Assembly: GCA_036346265.1 (NCBI GenBank)
Contig: CM070681.1
Span: forward strand, 186,001-250,000
Length of the DNA: 64,000 bases
Reading direction: 5' to 3'
Source of the DNA: Melocanna baccifera
Lineage: Eukaryota; Streptophyta; Magnoliopsida; Poales; Poaceae
Below are positions 37,223 through 49,925 of this stretch, piece by piece. The notes under the pieces are model-generated. The model was not told the DNA's origin. It searched no databases and worked only from the letters and a program-made list of their open reading frames with translations. A program made the position numbers and the translations under genes. Position 1 is the stretch's first letter. Each line of letters opens with the position of its first letter.

Positions 37223-38849
37223 CGCCAACTTCGAATTTCCTATCTGTGCGTGTTGCAGAGGGAAAGGAGGTGAGGATGGCGCATGAAGAGAAATCCGCGA
37301 AGGAGAGGAGGCGGTGGTGATGGGATGGGAGTTGGGAGATCACTTTTGTGGAAGCTTCCGGGATAAGAACGGGTGAGGTGGGAGGTGGGAAGGAGGTATA
37401 AATATGGGGAGCGAAATGAATCGGGCTTTTGCCTTGGCATGGACCGAGAGAACGAAAGAGGCGGATGGATATGCGAAGGAAGCGGAAGCGGACGGCGGGG
37501 GGGACGGGCTTATCCGGATTGGAAAGTAGGCGCGCGCGGCTGAAATGACGGCCCTACCCCGCGACGTGGATCGATAGACGAGTGTCGCGGTCACCTAACG
37601 GCTACGTTTCTCTATCTAATCTTCCTCCGGTGTTACATACCCTCTCCTCCTCCTCGCCTCTGGGAGTTGGACTCTTGGAGGAGATGATACCTGAAACAAC
37701 TCAAAACTTCAAAACTAAATTGAACTTCATTGTATTTTCTTTGTCTATTTTCAGTTGCAATCCTGGCCTTGATCCTTGCCTTAGATTTGTGCTTGCCCTC
37801 CCTTTGCTCTCCCCGTTTCTCCCTCGCGTTGGCGCCCGCCCGAGCCGTCTTCGCCCCTCTCCTCCCCTCCCTGCGTTGGCACGCCTGTGCTCGTGCCCGT
37901 GCCCACTTGGCCGCCCCCGTCAGCTCCACCTGCGTCAGCAATCGCCCGGTGGCCCACCTACACCTCCACGTCCGCACCAACTGCCTCACCCCTCCTTCCA
38001 CCCAGCGGTCGCAGCTCCTCCCTCCACACGCCGCTCCCTCGGACCGGTCTTGCGCCGACGCCGTTTCCCGGAGCTCCCCTCCCCGCCAATCCTCTGGGGA
38101 CAACGGCCACCAACCCGGCATGGTCATCCTCACCTCCAGGCGAAGTCCCCACGGCCTCCATTTCCGTGCGCCATGGCCGCCCATCTCCCCTCCGCAGCTC
38201 CCTGCCGCTTCGAGCTACATTAATCCGATTGCTTCCTCCCGTAAGCTCCTTCTACTCCACTTTCCCTATCCGAGCAATCATTTTGATTACAAATAAAACT
38301 GCATCCACTCAAATTAATAAAACAAATATACACCATTCATTTGAAATCACATGCATATAGGAAAAGTGAGGTTTACCATTGTAACTTGTTGAGTACGGTG
38401 ATACTCAAACTTGCTTAAACACAAATTCAGAGAATGCCTGTCAAGGAGAAGGACAAGAATACGAGAAGGATTCGGAAGGGCCCGATGGTGCCGATGAGAA
38501 GTGGTCGTAGGTTTTAGCCGCCCTCAGGCTTGATCGCTGGAAGGTCTTTTGTAATGTAAATTATTTGGGCTCGCCGCCCCGCTACATTAAACTCGACCGA
38601 TGTGTCGTATGTTGTAATATAATCTGGATCTTATTTGTGTAAACATGTTTGGCTATGATGTGCTTTCAGACATGCACGCCGCAATCGCATTTGCATCGCG
38701 GATCTCGGCGATTGGGTTTCCGATGTCCACAAAACGGGGCGTTATAATACCCAATTCCTTTTCTTCATCAATCTATGATTAGCCATTTCTCCGAAAAAAT
38801 GCAAATTTTGAATTATCTATGTATGAAATGATTTTAGACTAGTGTAGTC
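37223..38849. other. TPS upstream region and GC-rich low-complexity DNA
   Basis: The TPS promoter and leader lie at about 37.22-37.5 kb; an ATATTTATA sequence on the minus strand near 37.40 kb is a weak TATA candidate. At 37.8-38.2 kb a GC-rich CCTCC/CGCC tract is open in several frames at once and is not called. CGCCCCGCTACATTAAACTCG and similar text at 38.55-38.75 kb looks like retroelement debris. Confidence 0.35.
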
Positions 38850-39340
38850 GTAACTCGGCTATAAACAAACCGAACTCGAGTGAGCCTGGTCTTCTAAGCT
38901 CGAGCTCGATAGAAATTCGAACCGAACTCAAGTTAGGATCTAAGCATGAACTTGGACTTGAGCTCGTTTCGATCGAAACTCGAGTAGACTTGAGCTCTAT
39001 AATAATTAAATAATTTATTATGCACTATTTTTCAACAATAAAAAATTGAGTTCGAGCTCGACTCAACTAAGCTCGATAACAGTCAAAATAATTCAAATAT
39101 GCACTAATTTTCAACAATTAAAAAAGGTTGAGTTTGAACTCAGCTCAGGTAAGCTTGGTAAGAGTTAATATGTATCACTATTTAAGCTCGAATTGAGACT
39201 TGCGAACTATTCGAGCTCGGCTCGATAAAGCTCGCAAACTCAAGATTAAGCTCGAGCTCGTCTCGTTTAAAGCTCGAACCGAGCTCAAATCGAGCCTATA
39301 ACGAGCCGAATTTGAGTAGCTCACAAGTCTCAAGTTTTTA
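38850..39340. repeat. AGCTCGAGCTCG-rich hAT-like transposon remnant
   Basis: The words GAGCTCG, AAGCTCGAGC and CGAACTCGAG recur throughout on both strands around an AT-rich centre containing two copies of CACTA.TTTTTCAACAATAAAAAA (about 39.02 and 39.10 kb). Dense GAGCTCG repeats are seen in plant hAT-type non-autonomous elements (general knowledge). No clean terminal repeat or target duplication was found, so it is decayed. Confidence 0.45.
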
Positions 39341-39488
39341 TATAACCTTAGCCTATTGGCCCTTTCCTGGCCTTGGTTAATAGTTTGAAATGGAGCCAGC
39401 CCCATTAAACTTGCTCATATACTTGACCCTACATGCCAAGACGTGTGAATAGGTCTAAGGCAGCACTCAAAAGCGTGTTAGCTTCTGC

Positions 39489-39716
39489 GTTCGGCTGCTG
39501 TGACGTTTTTTTTACTATTTGTTTTTTTGTTTTTTCTATTATTCTATTTTTTTGGTTTTTTTTCCGTATTCCTTTACATTGATCGAGATGGACTACCATG
39601 TATTTTCTATTTTTAAATTCTTTAAATTTAATTATGTTAAATAAATCAACTTAACTATAGTAAAAATTAAATCAATTACATAAAAAAATCATAGACTATC
39701 ACCATTCTAAACACCC
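39489..39716. repeat. AT-rich MITE-like element, no clear target duplication
   Basis: Left GCGTTCGGCTGCTGTGACG and right complement GGGGTGTTTAGAATGGTGATAG resemble the GGGGCGTTCGGAATAGCGATGG ends of the element at 8168. The interior is T-rich and shares TCCTTTACATTG and TAAATTTAATTATG with that family. Confidence 0.45.
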
Positions 39717-40622
39717 CGTAAATTCCGTGCGTGGCTGGTACTGCTCTCCCACACGTCGTTGCCTTCCTCCCCGGTCGCCGCCCGCCGGCGACGGGCAGGT
39801 GCCGATCACCTGTGACAGGATAAGCTGACGGGCAGCGTGGCGACCAGGCTAGGACGCACGAAAAGCCTCATGGGAGACCAAAGTCCAATCCGAAGCTGCC
39901 ACATAACGTGGATGCTCACGTGGCCGTTTCCCGAGGGCCACTCGCCTGTGGGACCCGACGCGTAGCTGGATTGTTGGTCACGCGGCGTTGTCTCCTGCAC
40001 ACCTTGCCACGTGGGAGGTGGGCGTGGGGGCCTCTCGCGCCTTGCCGGGCTCCTCGACCTCGCCGGTTTTGAAACGAGGTGCCTACTTGGACGTGTATGC
40101 ATGTCCACCACAATCCACAATGTCCCAGACATTTCTGGCATAAATATCTCCCGATGCCTACAACCAAGCATTATCTTATCTGATCTCATATATGGAGCAC
40201 TACTATTCGTGCAATGCAGGTGTGGGAACACAACTGATTAGGAGGATAGAAGATTTTTGTTTCAGGCCTGCATGACACTAATGTGATGCGTACGTGGCCT
40301 CTATAGAAATTGGATTGGCGATGTAGCAAGCCAAATAAATAAAGCAGCAAGGTAGGGTCAAACCCGAGCTAGCTATGACCCGTGACCGTGAGATAAGTCA
40401 ATCCGAACCATCTCAAAAAATTGTCATTTCGAGGCAACGCCAAGCCAATTCGTGTAGTTTGGGATCGCTCACTGCGGCAGCCGGGCATTTTATTGCGATC
40501 ACGGCCAACAAATAGACAGGTGGAGTGAGCATGGCCCTGGCAGCTTGCCCGCCGCGGCGTACCATCGCAGCGTGACCCATTTTTGCTGGAGCTCCTCCAC
40601 ATCATGCTCCCGTAATGATCTT
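39717..40622. other. Intergenic DNA, no gene seen
   Basis: Moderately GC-rich, with overlapping ORFs on both strands at 39.8-40.24 kb and no recognisable family. Confidence 0.4.
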
Positions 40623-40625
40623 TAA

Positions 40626-40899
40626 GGGATGATCGTTTTAGCGATAACTTCTAATTTTTGGTTGAAATTTCACTATAGCTGATTTGGCTTTTTAGGTATA
40701 ATTAAATTTAAAAAATAAAAAAATAGAAAAAATATGTTAGCTCATCACGGATAATGCAAAAGAACACGGGAAAAAATAAAAATGCAAAAAAGCCCAAAAA
40801 ATCTAAAAAAATTCAGAAATAGACGAATTACTGAATAGTGAAAACAAAAGCTAAAGTTAGAAGCTGAAACTGAAAAAAAAACTAAAACGAGTAGGGCCT
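40626..40899. repeat. Tourist-like MITE (274 bp, TAA target duplication)
   Basis: Left GGGATGATCGTTTTAGCGAT and right complement AGGCCCTACTCGTTTTAG, flanked by TAA at 40623-40625 and 40900-40902. The interior is close to the 60721-60945 element over the blocks AAGAACACGGGAAAAAA, CTAAAAAAATTCAG and TACTGAATAGTGAAAA, so the two are the same family. Confidence 0.75.
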
Positions 40900-40902
40900 T
40901 AA

Positions 40903-43054
40903 CCAGTTTGGGGTAGCTCGAGCTGTTATTATTGCCGAGACAAACTGGGTTGGCATGCTTCGCTGTCCTGTGAGTTGTTTGTTTGGATTTGATTTTTAAA
41001 GGGTCTATTTAATGACTTTCACATTAGGTCAAAAATAGTTAAATTATGGACCGTTAGATCTAATCTAACATCGTGCTTCTCCTCTCTTTCTATATACATG
41101 TCTTTAGCTCATCGTTCGAGCGCACTGCCCAGCTTCCCATGACCTCCTCCCCTATGCTACCCCGCCTCCTCCTTGGGCACCGGCGAGGCCACAGTGCCAC
41201 CATGTCCCCCTCCACCGTGTCCTCCTTCCTCGCTTCCTCCTTTCCCGTAGTTGCCTTCTCTATCTTCGGACAGATCCAACATCGAAGCCCCACCCACCCT
41301 TCTTCTCGATCTTCGACGGCGTTAGCCGTCGAATCCACCAACGCTGCTCTCTGCCACCTAACAAACTCCACGATGTGTAGGTCCCGTTGCCTACCCCGCC
41401 CACCGCCCTCCTCCCGCCATCGATCAAGGCGGCATCACCCCGCCTCGGCCTTCCTCTAAGCTTGGAAGGCTCGAGGCATTTGGCCAACCTATTTAGCCAG
41501 GTGTAAACGCAAGGGCCACAATTTTTTTATTTTTTTTGAATCACGAGGGCCGCAGCTAGCTAGCTACTCGTACGCTGAAATGTAGATGCACAGTCTTGTA
41601 TGGTGTGAAGTCGCCCATGTTTAATGCTTTTCAAAAAGGGTTATGCCTCTTTCGTAAGGTAGTCGCTATGGCGCCAGGCTAGATAGAACAACTACTAACT
41701 AGACTGGCCTAGTTGAGCAAAAACACATTGAATTATCCATGGTGTTTTACGTTCAACAGAATTCCTCTGGCGAAACTTGAATTTAATTTTCTACTATACG
41801 AGGGTGCTCAATTGGTTAATAAGCTATGGCTTATGGTTTATTCACACTTAACTAGTTTGTTTTAAACTATAATTTATGATGACTTATTTAATATAATCAA
41901 ATTCCCAAAATAAAAATAAAAAATAAATTAGCATATTATGTATAATACAAATAAATATGAAGAAAAAGAACCACTAAAAAAGCTTAAAAACCAAAAAATA
42001 AAATTTGAAATTAATAAAAAAAATCATAAATTAAAAATTTAAGTCAAAATGAGAGGGCTCAAAAGGTGATCACTGAAACTGTATGAACGGTGATCTCATT
42101 CCTCGGCGCACAGGGAAGCCCAGAAGGGGCAAAAAAAAAGGACAATAGGCTGGCCTAGCCACGCCTTGATCCTATCCATTTGTTTCGGCCGAGCAGGTGA
42201 CCCATACAGTGGGGCCCTGCGAAAGGAGACGAAACACGGGAGAATGCACAGTAAGACTGGGTGGCCCCACGTTATCCTCGTTGGGCCCGTATTTCGTGCC
42301 GCATAAGCCTACTGGCGCGTGGTGGTAGGCCCTACATGGCTACAGCTAGTAATTACCTACCCACTGCAGCCATACCGCCACTCATCAGCTCCTGCGGCCG
42401 CCTGTACGGATTGCATCCCACAACTTGCAAATGCTCCTTATCTTCATTAGTTAACTAGTGTAGCAGTACTCCATAAATCAGCGTGAAATAATCGTGGAAA
42501 AAAAGGGGATACATGCTCCAGGTCTTGATCGGAAAGTAAAGCACGCCAAATCTGCTGAAGGCAAATCCTAGGATGGGATAATATAATCAAAGCATGCATC
42601 GAATGCTGACTTTTGTCGAATAACATACTGTGCTCCTACTTCTAGCCCTGGTGATCGAATTAGGTACGAGCCGTCAGAAAAATCTTATAGCTGAACACTA
42701 ATATCACGGTGGGCCCCGATTTGTCCAGAACGTGAAGGTGGTGTCTACAATTAAAAAACATTTGCTTGACATATAGATCAATATGGTCCTCCACGCTGCT
42801 AATTAACAACTCGTAAATGAAAGGATTAGCACTAGAAAGTTAATATCGGATAAGGTTATCACTAGGCATGTGTCTGTGCATTACACTAAACTAGTTTTGC
42901 TAATTTAATATGTTTTTACATAACTACGGAAGCGTGACACTAGCTATTGTCATAGTCGCTATGATACATTAGGTATTGTCAGAGTCATTGTGATGTATAT
43001 GACATTTTAACCAAACTTAATTTGCCCTACTATCTATTCATCCGTTTCACACAA
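40903..43054. other. Intergenic DNA with a CT-rich patch and an AT-rich MITE-like segment
   Basis: 41.05-41.46 kb is a C-rich patch open on both strands, not called. About 41.80-42.06 kb is an AT-rich segment resembling the MITE interiors (TTAATATAATCAAATT, AATAAATTAGCATATTATG). No gene is supported. Confidence 0.35.
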
Positions 43055-43058
43055 TATA

Positions 43059-43314
43059 GAGGCCGCTCATTACGATTTAAGCTTTTAATTTTTAGCTTTA
43101 CTATTTCTAAATTTTTTCCTTTTCTAGTTTTTTTGGGTTTTTAGGTTGTTTTATATTTTTCGTATTTGTTTTCATTGTACAAGATTAGTTAATTTATTTT
43201 TTTATTATTTAAATTAATTACGTCAAATAATTCATCATCAAATGTAGTACAATTTTAATTAGTTACGTATAATTTTAATTATAAATTAATTTATTTCAGC
43301 CAAATCGAACGCCC
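43059..43314. repeat. Tourist-like MITE (256 bp) flanked by TATA
   Basis: Left GAGGCCGCTCATTACG and right complement GGGCGTTCGATTTGGC, with TATA directly outside both ends (43055-43058 and 43315-43318). The T-rich interior (TTTTTTGGGTTTTTAGG, TTAATTACGTCAAATAA) resembles the complement of the 8168 and 60721 elements. Confidence 0.6.
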
Positions 43315-43318
43315 TATA

Positions 43319-46300
43319 AACACGTTTTGTCAGGACTACCATTTCATAACGAGCTATTAACCATGTCCTTAACAGTTGCACATTTCATTTGCTTTGTTTT
43401 GTGTGTCCTTGCCGGGAACCGCATGGCCGCCACGCCGGCCAGCCAACCGTGCCTCTTTTCACACGGTTGGTCCGTGGCCAACGGTGGCGCACATACATTG
43501 TCGGGGAGGACGGTAAAGTTCCACCACGTCGCCGTCTTGGCGAGAGGCCGTCACATCAACGCTCCCAGCTTATCAACGTTTCGACCTCTCGGTGGTTCCT
43601 ACTCCGACCCGTGCATCTGGCAAGGGTTTCACACGAGCAATTCCAACGTTTTGACGCTGTCGCCCGCGCCCGCGAGCGTCGTGTGCTCATGCCGGGAAAC
43701 CGCCCACCGCCGTGCCGCCAAGATCGACGCCATTCGCTGCACGCCAGCAGGGGAAAAGTCAGCACGGAGTCACGCACGGGACGCTCGACGTTTCCGGTCA
43801 AATTGTGCTTGTGTGTTTGATTCGTCGCACGATCGGGTAGACGCACTAGGCTGCCTTGCTGTCGCGCGTTCCGTGGCTCCGATAGGGTCGTTGGAACGGC
43901 TCTGCCACGGAAGGCAAACCGCAGCTTAGCATGTGTAAAGTGCGTTGAACAACCTCATACCACATGATACACCTACCAAAATCGTGGGGTTCCACTGTTA
44001 CTGCCACGTTGTAGTGCGGATGGTACGATGCTGGCGGGCAACCCAGCAAACATTTCGAAGCCGTTTGCTTAAAAGGGCTGTCACTCCAGCATCCAGGTCT
44101 CATCAGAAGTACCCCAAATGTGAAAGAAGGTGAGGTGTCCAAGAACCACCGCACCGCGCACCGACCATTTCGCCCGAGAAAGGAAGAAAGGAGGCTGTCT
44201 CATGCACGGCCATGTGTGCGCTGCTGCGCGGCGACAGCGCACGGCGTACTGTACTGAGACGCACTCGGATTCTTGCCTCGGACTACATCCCATCCCATCC
44301 CATGCCGTGTCGAGCCCAAGACAGGCAGGTGCGCGCTTACTTTGACTCCGAGCGCTGCGCGGGACACGTAGCACCGCTCGCTTTTTCTGCCGCCGAAATG
44401 CTTGAAATTTTCGGTTCCTCGGACCCGAGACCTGGTCGATCGATGCGCACTGTCGCTGGGCAACTGCCAAACTTCCTGACGTTTCCGTGCCGACACCGCG
44501 GTTAGATTGCCGGGTGGCAGTGGTGTGTAATCTCCTTGCCGACGGCACGGGCGCTGCGCCTGCGTTGGTCAAATTCACGCGCGCACGCGCGAGTGCCGTC
44601 GTCCTCTCTGCAGTTTTGGGATTGGGAGGACGCCGTCCGACCAGACGCAACTACCACTGCTACCACTGCATACAAAAGGAACACGATGTAGCGCGGCATC
44701 ACCGGTGGTCAAATGATTGGTCGCATCCAATGCGTGGAGATTAGAATACCGGACTTGGCTGTTTAGAGCAAGGACTAAGGATAATGATGCTGCTGCCGGA
44801 GCTGGATGATAACGTGCTGTTGGGTTGGACAGTAGTGGATGGATGTTGCTTTTGCTTCCTCCCGGATCTTCTATTCACGGCGAGATCTGTGCCGTGATTG
44901 TATGGGTTTGACTTTGGGAGAATTTGGCTGGCAATTGCTTGGGGAGCTCCTCAAGATTAAAGGCAGTGATTCTGGATCTTCTGAACGGATCACTACTTAC
45001 TTTTCCTCGTCGTGGGAATGACCCAATTGAAAATATGTTAGTTCCAGATGACTATGAATGCCAGCATGCATGCTTCTTTACTCGAGTAAAGTTTAGCTGC
45101 ATTTTAGCACAATATACTTCATTCAATTTTGGCTTTTGGCAGCATGCCTTGGGAACCTTTTGCACCAAATACGCCATGTAATCGGGATATTCATTCGCTT
45201 TTGTCATCGCTTCAATTCGCTGCCACGGTCTTATCTTCATGTCCTGGTCATCCAATACTATAATGCAAGCGCGTTTAAAGTAGCAGCAGCCCGGGAAGGG
45301 ATGCAGTCGCTGCAACGTACTTGCATATATTAATACCTTTGCATATCGTGCACAGAAGGCAACTTCCAACATATTGCTATCCTAATTCCTAACCATAAAT
45401 TACAGGCACACAATAAATTACAGGCACACACATGCATCATCACTAGTTCACTACCTTCCCCTGCGTGCGTGCTGGCCCCCATGACCATTCTGCCAAAACT
45501 TTGACCGTTCTGCCTCTTATTTCCATTGTTATTGGTTAGTTTCCAAGTTATCCAAATCGAGACTAGCTAAAACTTGTTCGGAACCATTTGGTGCGCAGGA
45601 TGGGGCACAAGGGCCGCAGCTACTTGCATGTTCCCGGCACGTCAGAGCTACCACAACTGCTCCCAAGTCTCCAACCATTGCATGTAATCGTCCTGCACAA
45701 ATAATGGAGAAAGATAGCAGTACGGCTTTGCCCTGTATAGTACTATCCTAATTTCTTCATCCATCAATCTATGGATATGGAGCACCAGGAGTACACGCAA
45801 CAGCTAGCTCGTAGTTTTGTTTCTTCTGTCGAGCCTTCACTTAGGTAGAAATCGAACTTCAGTGATCGGCAGCAAAAAAGCAACTTTTATTTCAGTATCT
45901 CAGTTCAAGCGAAAAAGCAAAGTTTAATGCTTAGCAATTGTCTATCATAAATTTGAAGATGTTATCCGATGCTACTTCATGGGAATGTGTAGAAAGCCGG
46001 TGGAGACCGACAATGACAGTGGGGTGTGATGCCATTGGGAGATGAGTTTGGGATATTGAGAAGATGTGTTCGCTGTCTAAATTCGAGTATGTAAAGTTGA
46101 GTCCAAACATTGAGAAGATGTGTCATCGTTTTGTGTCAAGTATGAGTTGGGTAAATCGTAGTTGAGACCGACTGCCTTAATATTTTAAAATCTTTGTATC
46201 TAATGGACCCTACCAGTTGAATTGAGTTTCTACATGTAGTTTGCATGTAGAACACTTCATGTAGAGGTGTGACTGGTAATTTATAATACATTGAGACTAA

Positions 46301-46379
46301 AATTAGAGTATGTTGAGTCAAGATTAGGAAAAGATTGTTAGAGGTAACTGAAATAGTGAAACTAAAAAACAATTAGTGA
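43319..46379. other. Intergenic DNA, GC-rich at 43.4-44.6 kb, no gene supported
   Basis: A 188-codon ATG ORF (43363-43929, +) starts with a hydrophobic stretch, and a 189-codon ORF overlaps 44081-44650 (-), but long ORFs in all frames are expected at this base composition and neither shows a known domain. 44.7-46.38 kb is AT-rich with nothing recognised. Confidence 0.4.
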
Positions 46380-47870
46380 TTTAGAAAGTTATGGCAAAGA
46401 CACCAGCGATTACTTTCTACATACTCGATTATACGAGAGTAGTCAGGCACGTCACTGTCCTCGACTGTATAACCACAGACGGAGTGCAATATCCTGAGTA
46501 ATGAGAGTGTACAACCCTCTTACGTTACTAGGTGAGTGAAAAAAACTCCCTTATATGTGGGTAACCTAGGCTAGATAACTGTTATATTATTATCAGATTG
46601 TATGGAATAAATTTAAGTAAACTAAGAAAAGGTTATAATAATGGAAGTGAAAGGATCTGCCAAAATTAAAAATAGAAGGGCCTACTTCCCGATATAGATG
46701 ATGTGAAATGATACTATAGTGATAGAGATCTAAGAATTAATCTAAAAGAAGTATTATAACATAACTTACACAATGTTGTCAACCATCTATGTTTTATTAT
46801 GTGATAAGTGATTAGTAGTCAGATTAACAGGTATTATATATAAATCCGTCATAGCTCTCATACAACATCATACAAGTAAGGGATTATGATATCAGGGAAC
46901 TTAAAGCATGACAACCTTAATGTTAAAAAAGTGCTAATGGTTTAAACCTAAATTAAATATGTTTATATGCTACCTCTATTAATGATTAAAGCATTAATTC
47001 CAAATCACTGATTAAAAGCATGAATTTTAGAACATTATTAACTGAGTATTCTAATAAACTTAAAAGTATGTAAAACTAGATAACCTAGAACATCATGGTA
47101 TAAATACTATATTAGCAGTTTATGACCAGGCAAGCATCAACATATAATAATTGTACTCAGTGGCAGTGATGATAATTAATCGTGGAACAGGTGATATGTG
47201 GAACGGAGAAGTTAATGACCGCGAGGTACTTGCCTTGAGCACGTTCGGTGGACTCGCTGCACGAAAGATCTGAGATGCACAATTGTCCTAATGTTTCATC
47301 AAAGCCCATGTGTGAACTTGTGAGGGGAAGATGGAAGTGAATTAGGTGAGGGTTAAGATAAAATTATGGAAGGACAAAAAGATTGTTTGGCTAAAAAAGA
47401 TATGTTCGCTAAGATTTCACTATGCGAATCACCATTCAGCTGGCCGAATACTCATTCAACCACGCAAATGACGTCCAGTTGCAAGGCTAGCCAAACCCCC
47501 ACGCAAACCCATATTCGGCCATACCCCGACCAACTGAACCGTGTCGGCTGCGGCAACGCCACCGCCACCATCGCCTTTGTCGCCGCCACACCGACCGGCT
47601 GCTTCATCGCCGACTGCGCCACCGCATGCCGCCTTCCAACCTCCACCTGGCCCGCACCGCCGCTTGTTGTGGCGATGCAGCCACCACCACCTGTTGTGGC
47701 AACACAACCGCCACCACCGCCTATTGTGATGACACAGCCACTACCGCCACTTGCCGTCGGCCCCGCGCCACCCAAAGAGAGAGAGATTGATGGAGTTAGG
47801 AGAGAGGGAGCACCTGCGTGAGGAGAATAGGGCGAACTCACGAAAGGAAGATCTATCCTTTAAATGAGCC
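46380..47870. repeat. Unclassified dispersed repeat, copy 2 (inverted relative to copy 1)
   Basis: Homologous to 28890-30420 read on the opposite strand; matching blocks occur in the same reversed order along the whole length. The GC-rich part (47.5-47.8 kb) encodes simple CCACCACCG-type repeats, which explain the proline- and glycine-rich ORFs there. Confidence 0.65.
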
Positions 47871-49560
47871 CTTAAGTCTAGATCAGAGAGGCAATCAATT
47901 GGTTTAATGTTTTACCTTTTTAAAATATTATAACTCTTTTAAATTTTAGGCCCTACACTTCTCTCCTTAGAACAAACTAGCACCTACTTTGACATATCCG
48001 GTGTTGTACGTGTCACCAGAACCAAGGAAAAAAAGCTTCCGGAGCTAGCGAGAGGATAAGGGAGAGAGAGGACCTGACCAAACCTGTGTGAAGCCTTAAA
48101 AATCCAATACGGCCATTGAAGACAAGTACGAGTTAGCTAGCTAGTGGCGGGGTAGTCGTTGGTTTGGATACTGTCGAGATGTCACACCTGTCCTCCTGCC
48201 CCGATGTGCTGGCCCGGCCAGTAGGACTAATGAATTAACTGCGTCGTGCCCAACTTGGGGCGAGGCACGTCGTGCAAAGAAATTTCCGAGCTAGCGGCGT
48301 CGTCCACTGAAACGCTTTGTCCGTACGTAGACTCTCAGGCTGCATCGACACCTGCACCGCACCGGCGATTTGTTATCCAATGGTGTCCCGAAGGAAGGCG
48401 CTGGTTGGCTCGCTCGGGGAGGGTTTGTTATCTGTTGTCGATCATCTCATGGTCCTTCTTATTAAGGGAGGAAAGGAACTGGGCCCGTATGACGATGACA
48501 CTGTCTCCGTCATCATGATCCATCATGGTGAGGCATGGCAACTGCAACCAACGGAATGGGTTCAGCTGTCTAGGTACGTACGGATTAGCAGTGCCAGGAG
48601 GTTAGGTTGGGTTGGATAATCCGACAGGAGAGGAGACGGGGTTAGGAGGGAGCTGCTGCATGTGGAAGGAAATATCAACGACAGATCGACGTGCAGTGCA
48701 CAGCAAAATAGCGTACTGACTCTGGCAACAGAGTTTATCAGCGAGTGATCCCTTCGGCTACCAAACTGTTTTGGACGGGGTTAGCTGTGAAGATTGTGGG
48801 CCACTGCACCCACTGTGGCTATGGCCTCTATATCCCAAGCTCTTACCAATAACCTACGGCCCAGTTGTTTATTTGGTTAGCACGGAACTTCACCGATGGT
48901 GAAATGAAACTGTAGAGAGACAGGGTATCAACATTGCTTTGAACGTATGACATGGTGCTCAACGAATACGAATAACAATGAACGTGGATGATTTACAATT
49001 GTAACTATGTCTTGATTTACAATTGTAACTATGTCTTACATGGCTATTCAACTAAGCTTTATATAGTGTCAAAAGGGTGATAGTTACGGCCGATGAAGAG
49101 ATGCCTCATCGGTTTCAGAATTGGTGCATCTTATTGATGGTTGTTGTCAATGGAGCATCCTCCAAACGTGTTTGTGCGGGCAATTATCACCAGTAACATG
49201 ACAAGTTAGTTGCTTTAGATCTCCTGCGCATATAGATTCATAATAGATCAATAGAGCAATCAGGAAGTGTACCAATGATAAATCAAAAAGCTCTTCTGAC
49301 TGGTATTGCATTGATCAAGAATACACTATGAACCAGGGTATATTTACGTCCGTGGTAAATTTCAGACTAAGGTGCTTAAGTAGGAGGTTTACCACTCGAA
49401 AGATTCCGACCAATACTTATTCCGATAAGTACTGTTTATGGTAAGCTATTAATTATGGACTGCTTAGAGATTGGCTGAACTTCAAAGCAACCGACAGTAT
49501 GTTGATACACACCATGGTCGCATAACGTTCGATGATGGTACTAATGATTTTTGCCGTTGA
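47871..49560. other. Intergenic DNA, no gene seen
   Basis: Short ORFs at 48.2-48.6 kb show no family similarity. A 20-base unit (TTTACAATTGTAACTATGTC) is repeated twice in tandem near 49.0 kb. Confidence 0.4.
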
Positions 49561-49925
49561 ATGAACTTCGAAAAGCATGTACATATGAATGTAAGTGAAA
49601 GATCAAGAATAAGGGGGAAGAAGTACAAGCATTCAGCTGAATCACATAACATTCACATCAACATTTACTTGCTTATACACGCTCTAACATACTGTGTGAC
49701 AAACATACACACTGTCAGGACAAATGGTTCACACACGCACGTTACAGTTTGTTCAAACTCAGAAAGGGACTATCATGCTATACCAAGAACAGCATTGTCA
49801 ACATACAAGTACACAACTCTCTACCTAACAGAGAGTAACAAATCAACCAAAAAGGAGACTATCAAGCTGCATAGAAACCTGTAAATTCACACTATCAAAC
49901 TGACAGGAAAAGAAAACCGTTGGAG

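Noticed and set aside
35602..37320. 572-codon plus-strand ORF over TPS exon 1
   Set aside because: Antisense of GC-rich coding DNA; its composition (E, V, R and G rich) is what reversed TPS codons give.
37582..38296. Overlapping ORFs of about 150-210 codons upstream of TPS
   Set aside because: Open in several frames at once on a CCTCC/CGCC-rich tract, proline-rich and without domains.
44081..44650. 189-codon minus-strand ORF
   Set aside because: GC-rich DNA with competing ORFs on the other strand and no recognisable domain.
47366..47841. Proline-rich (+) and glycine-rich (-) ORFs
   Set aside because: Simple-repeat translation within the dispersed repeat shared with 28.9-30.4 kb.
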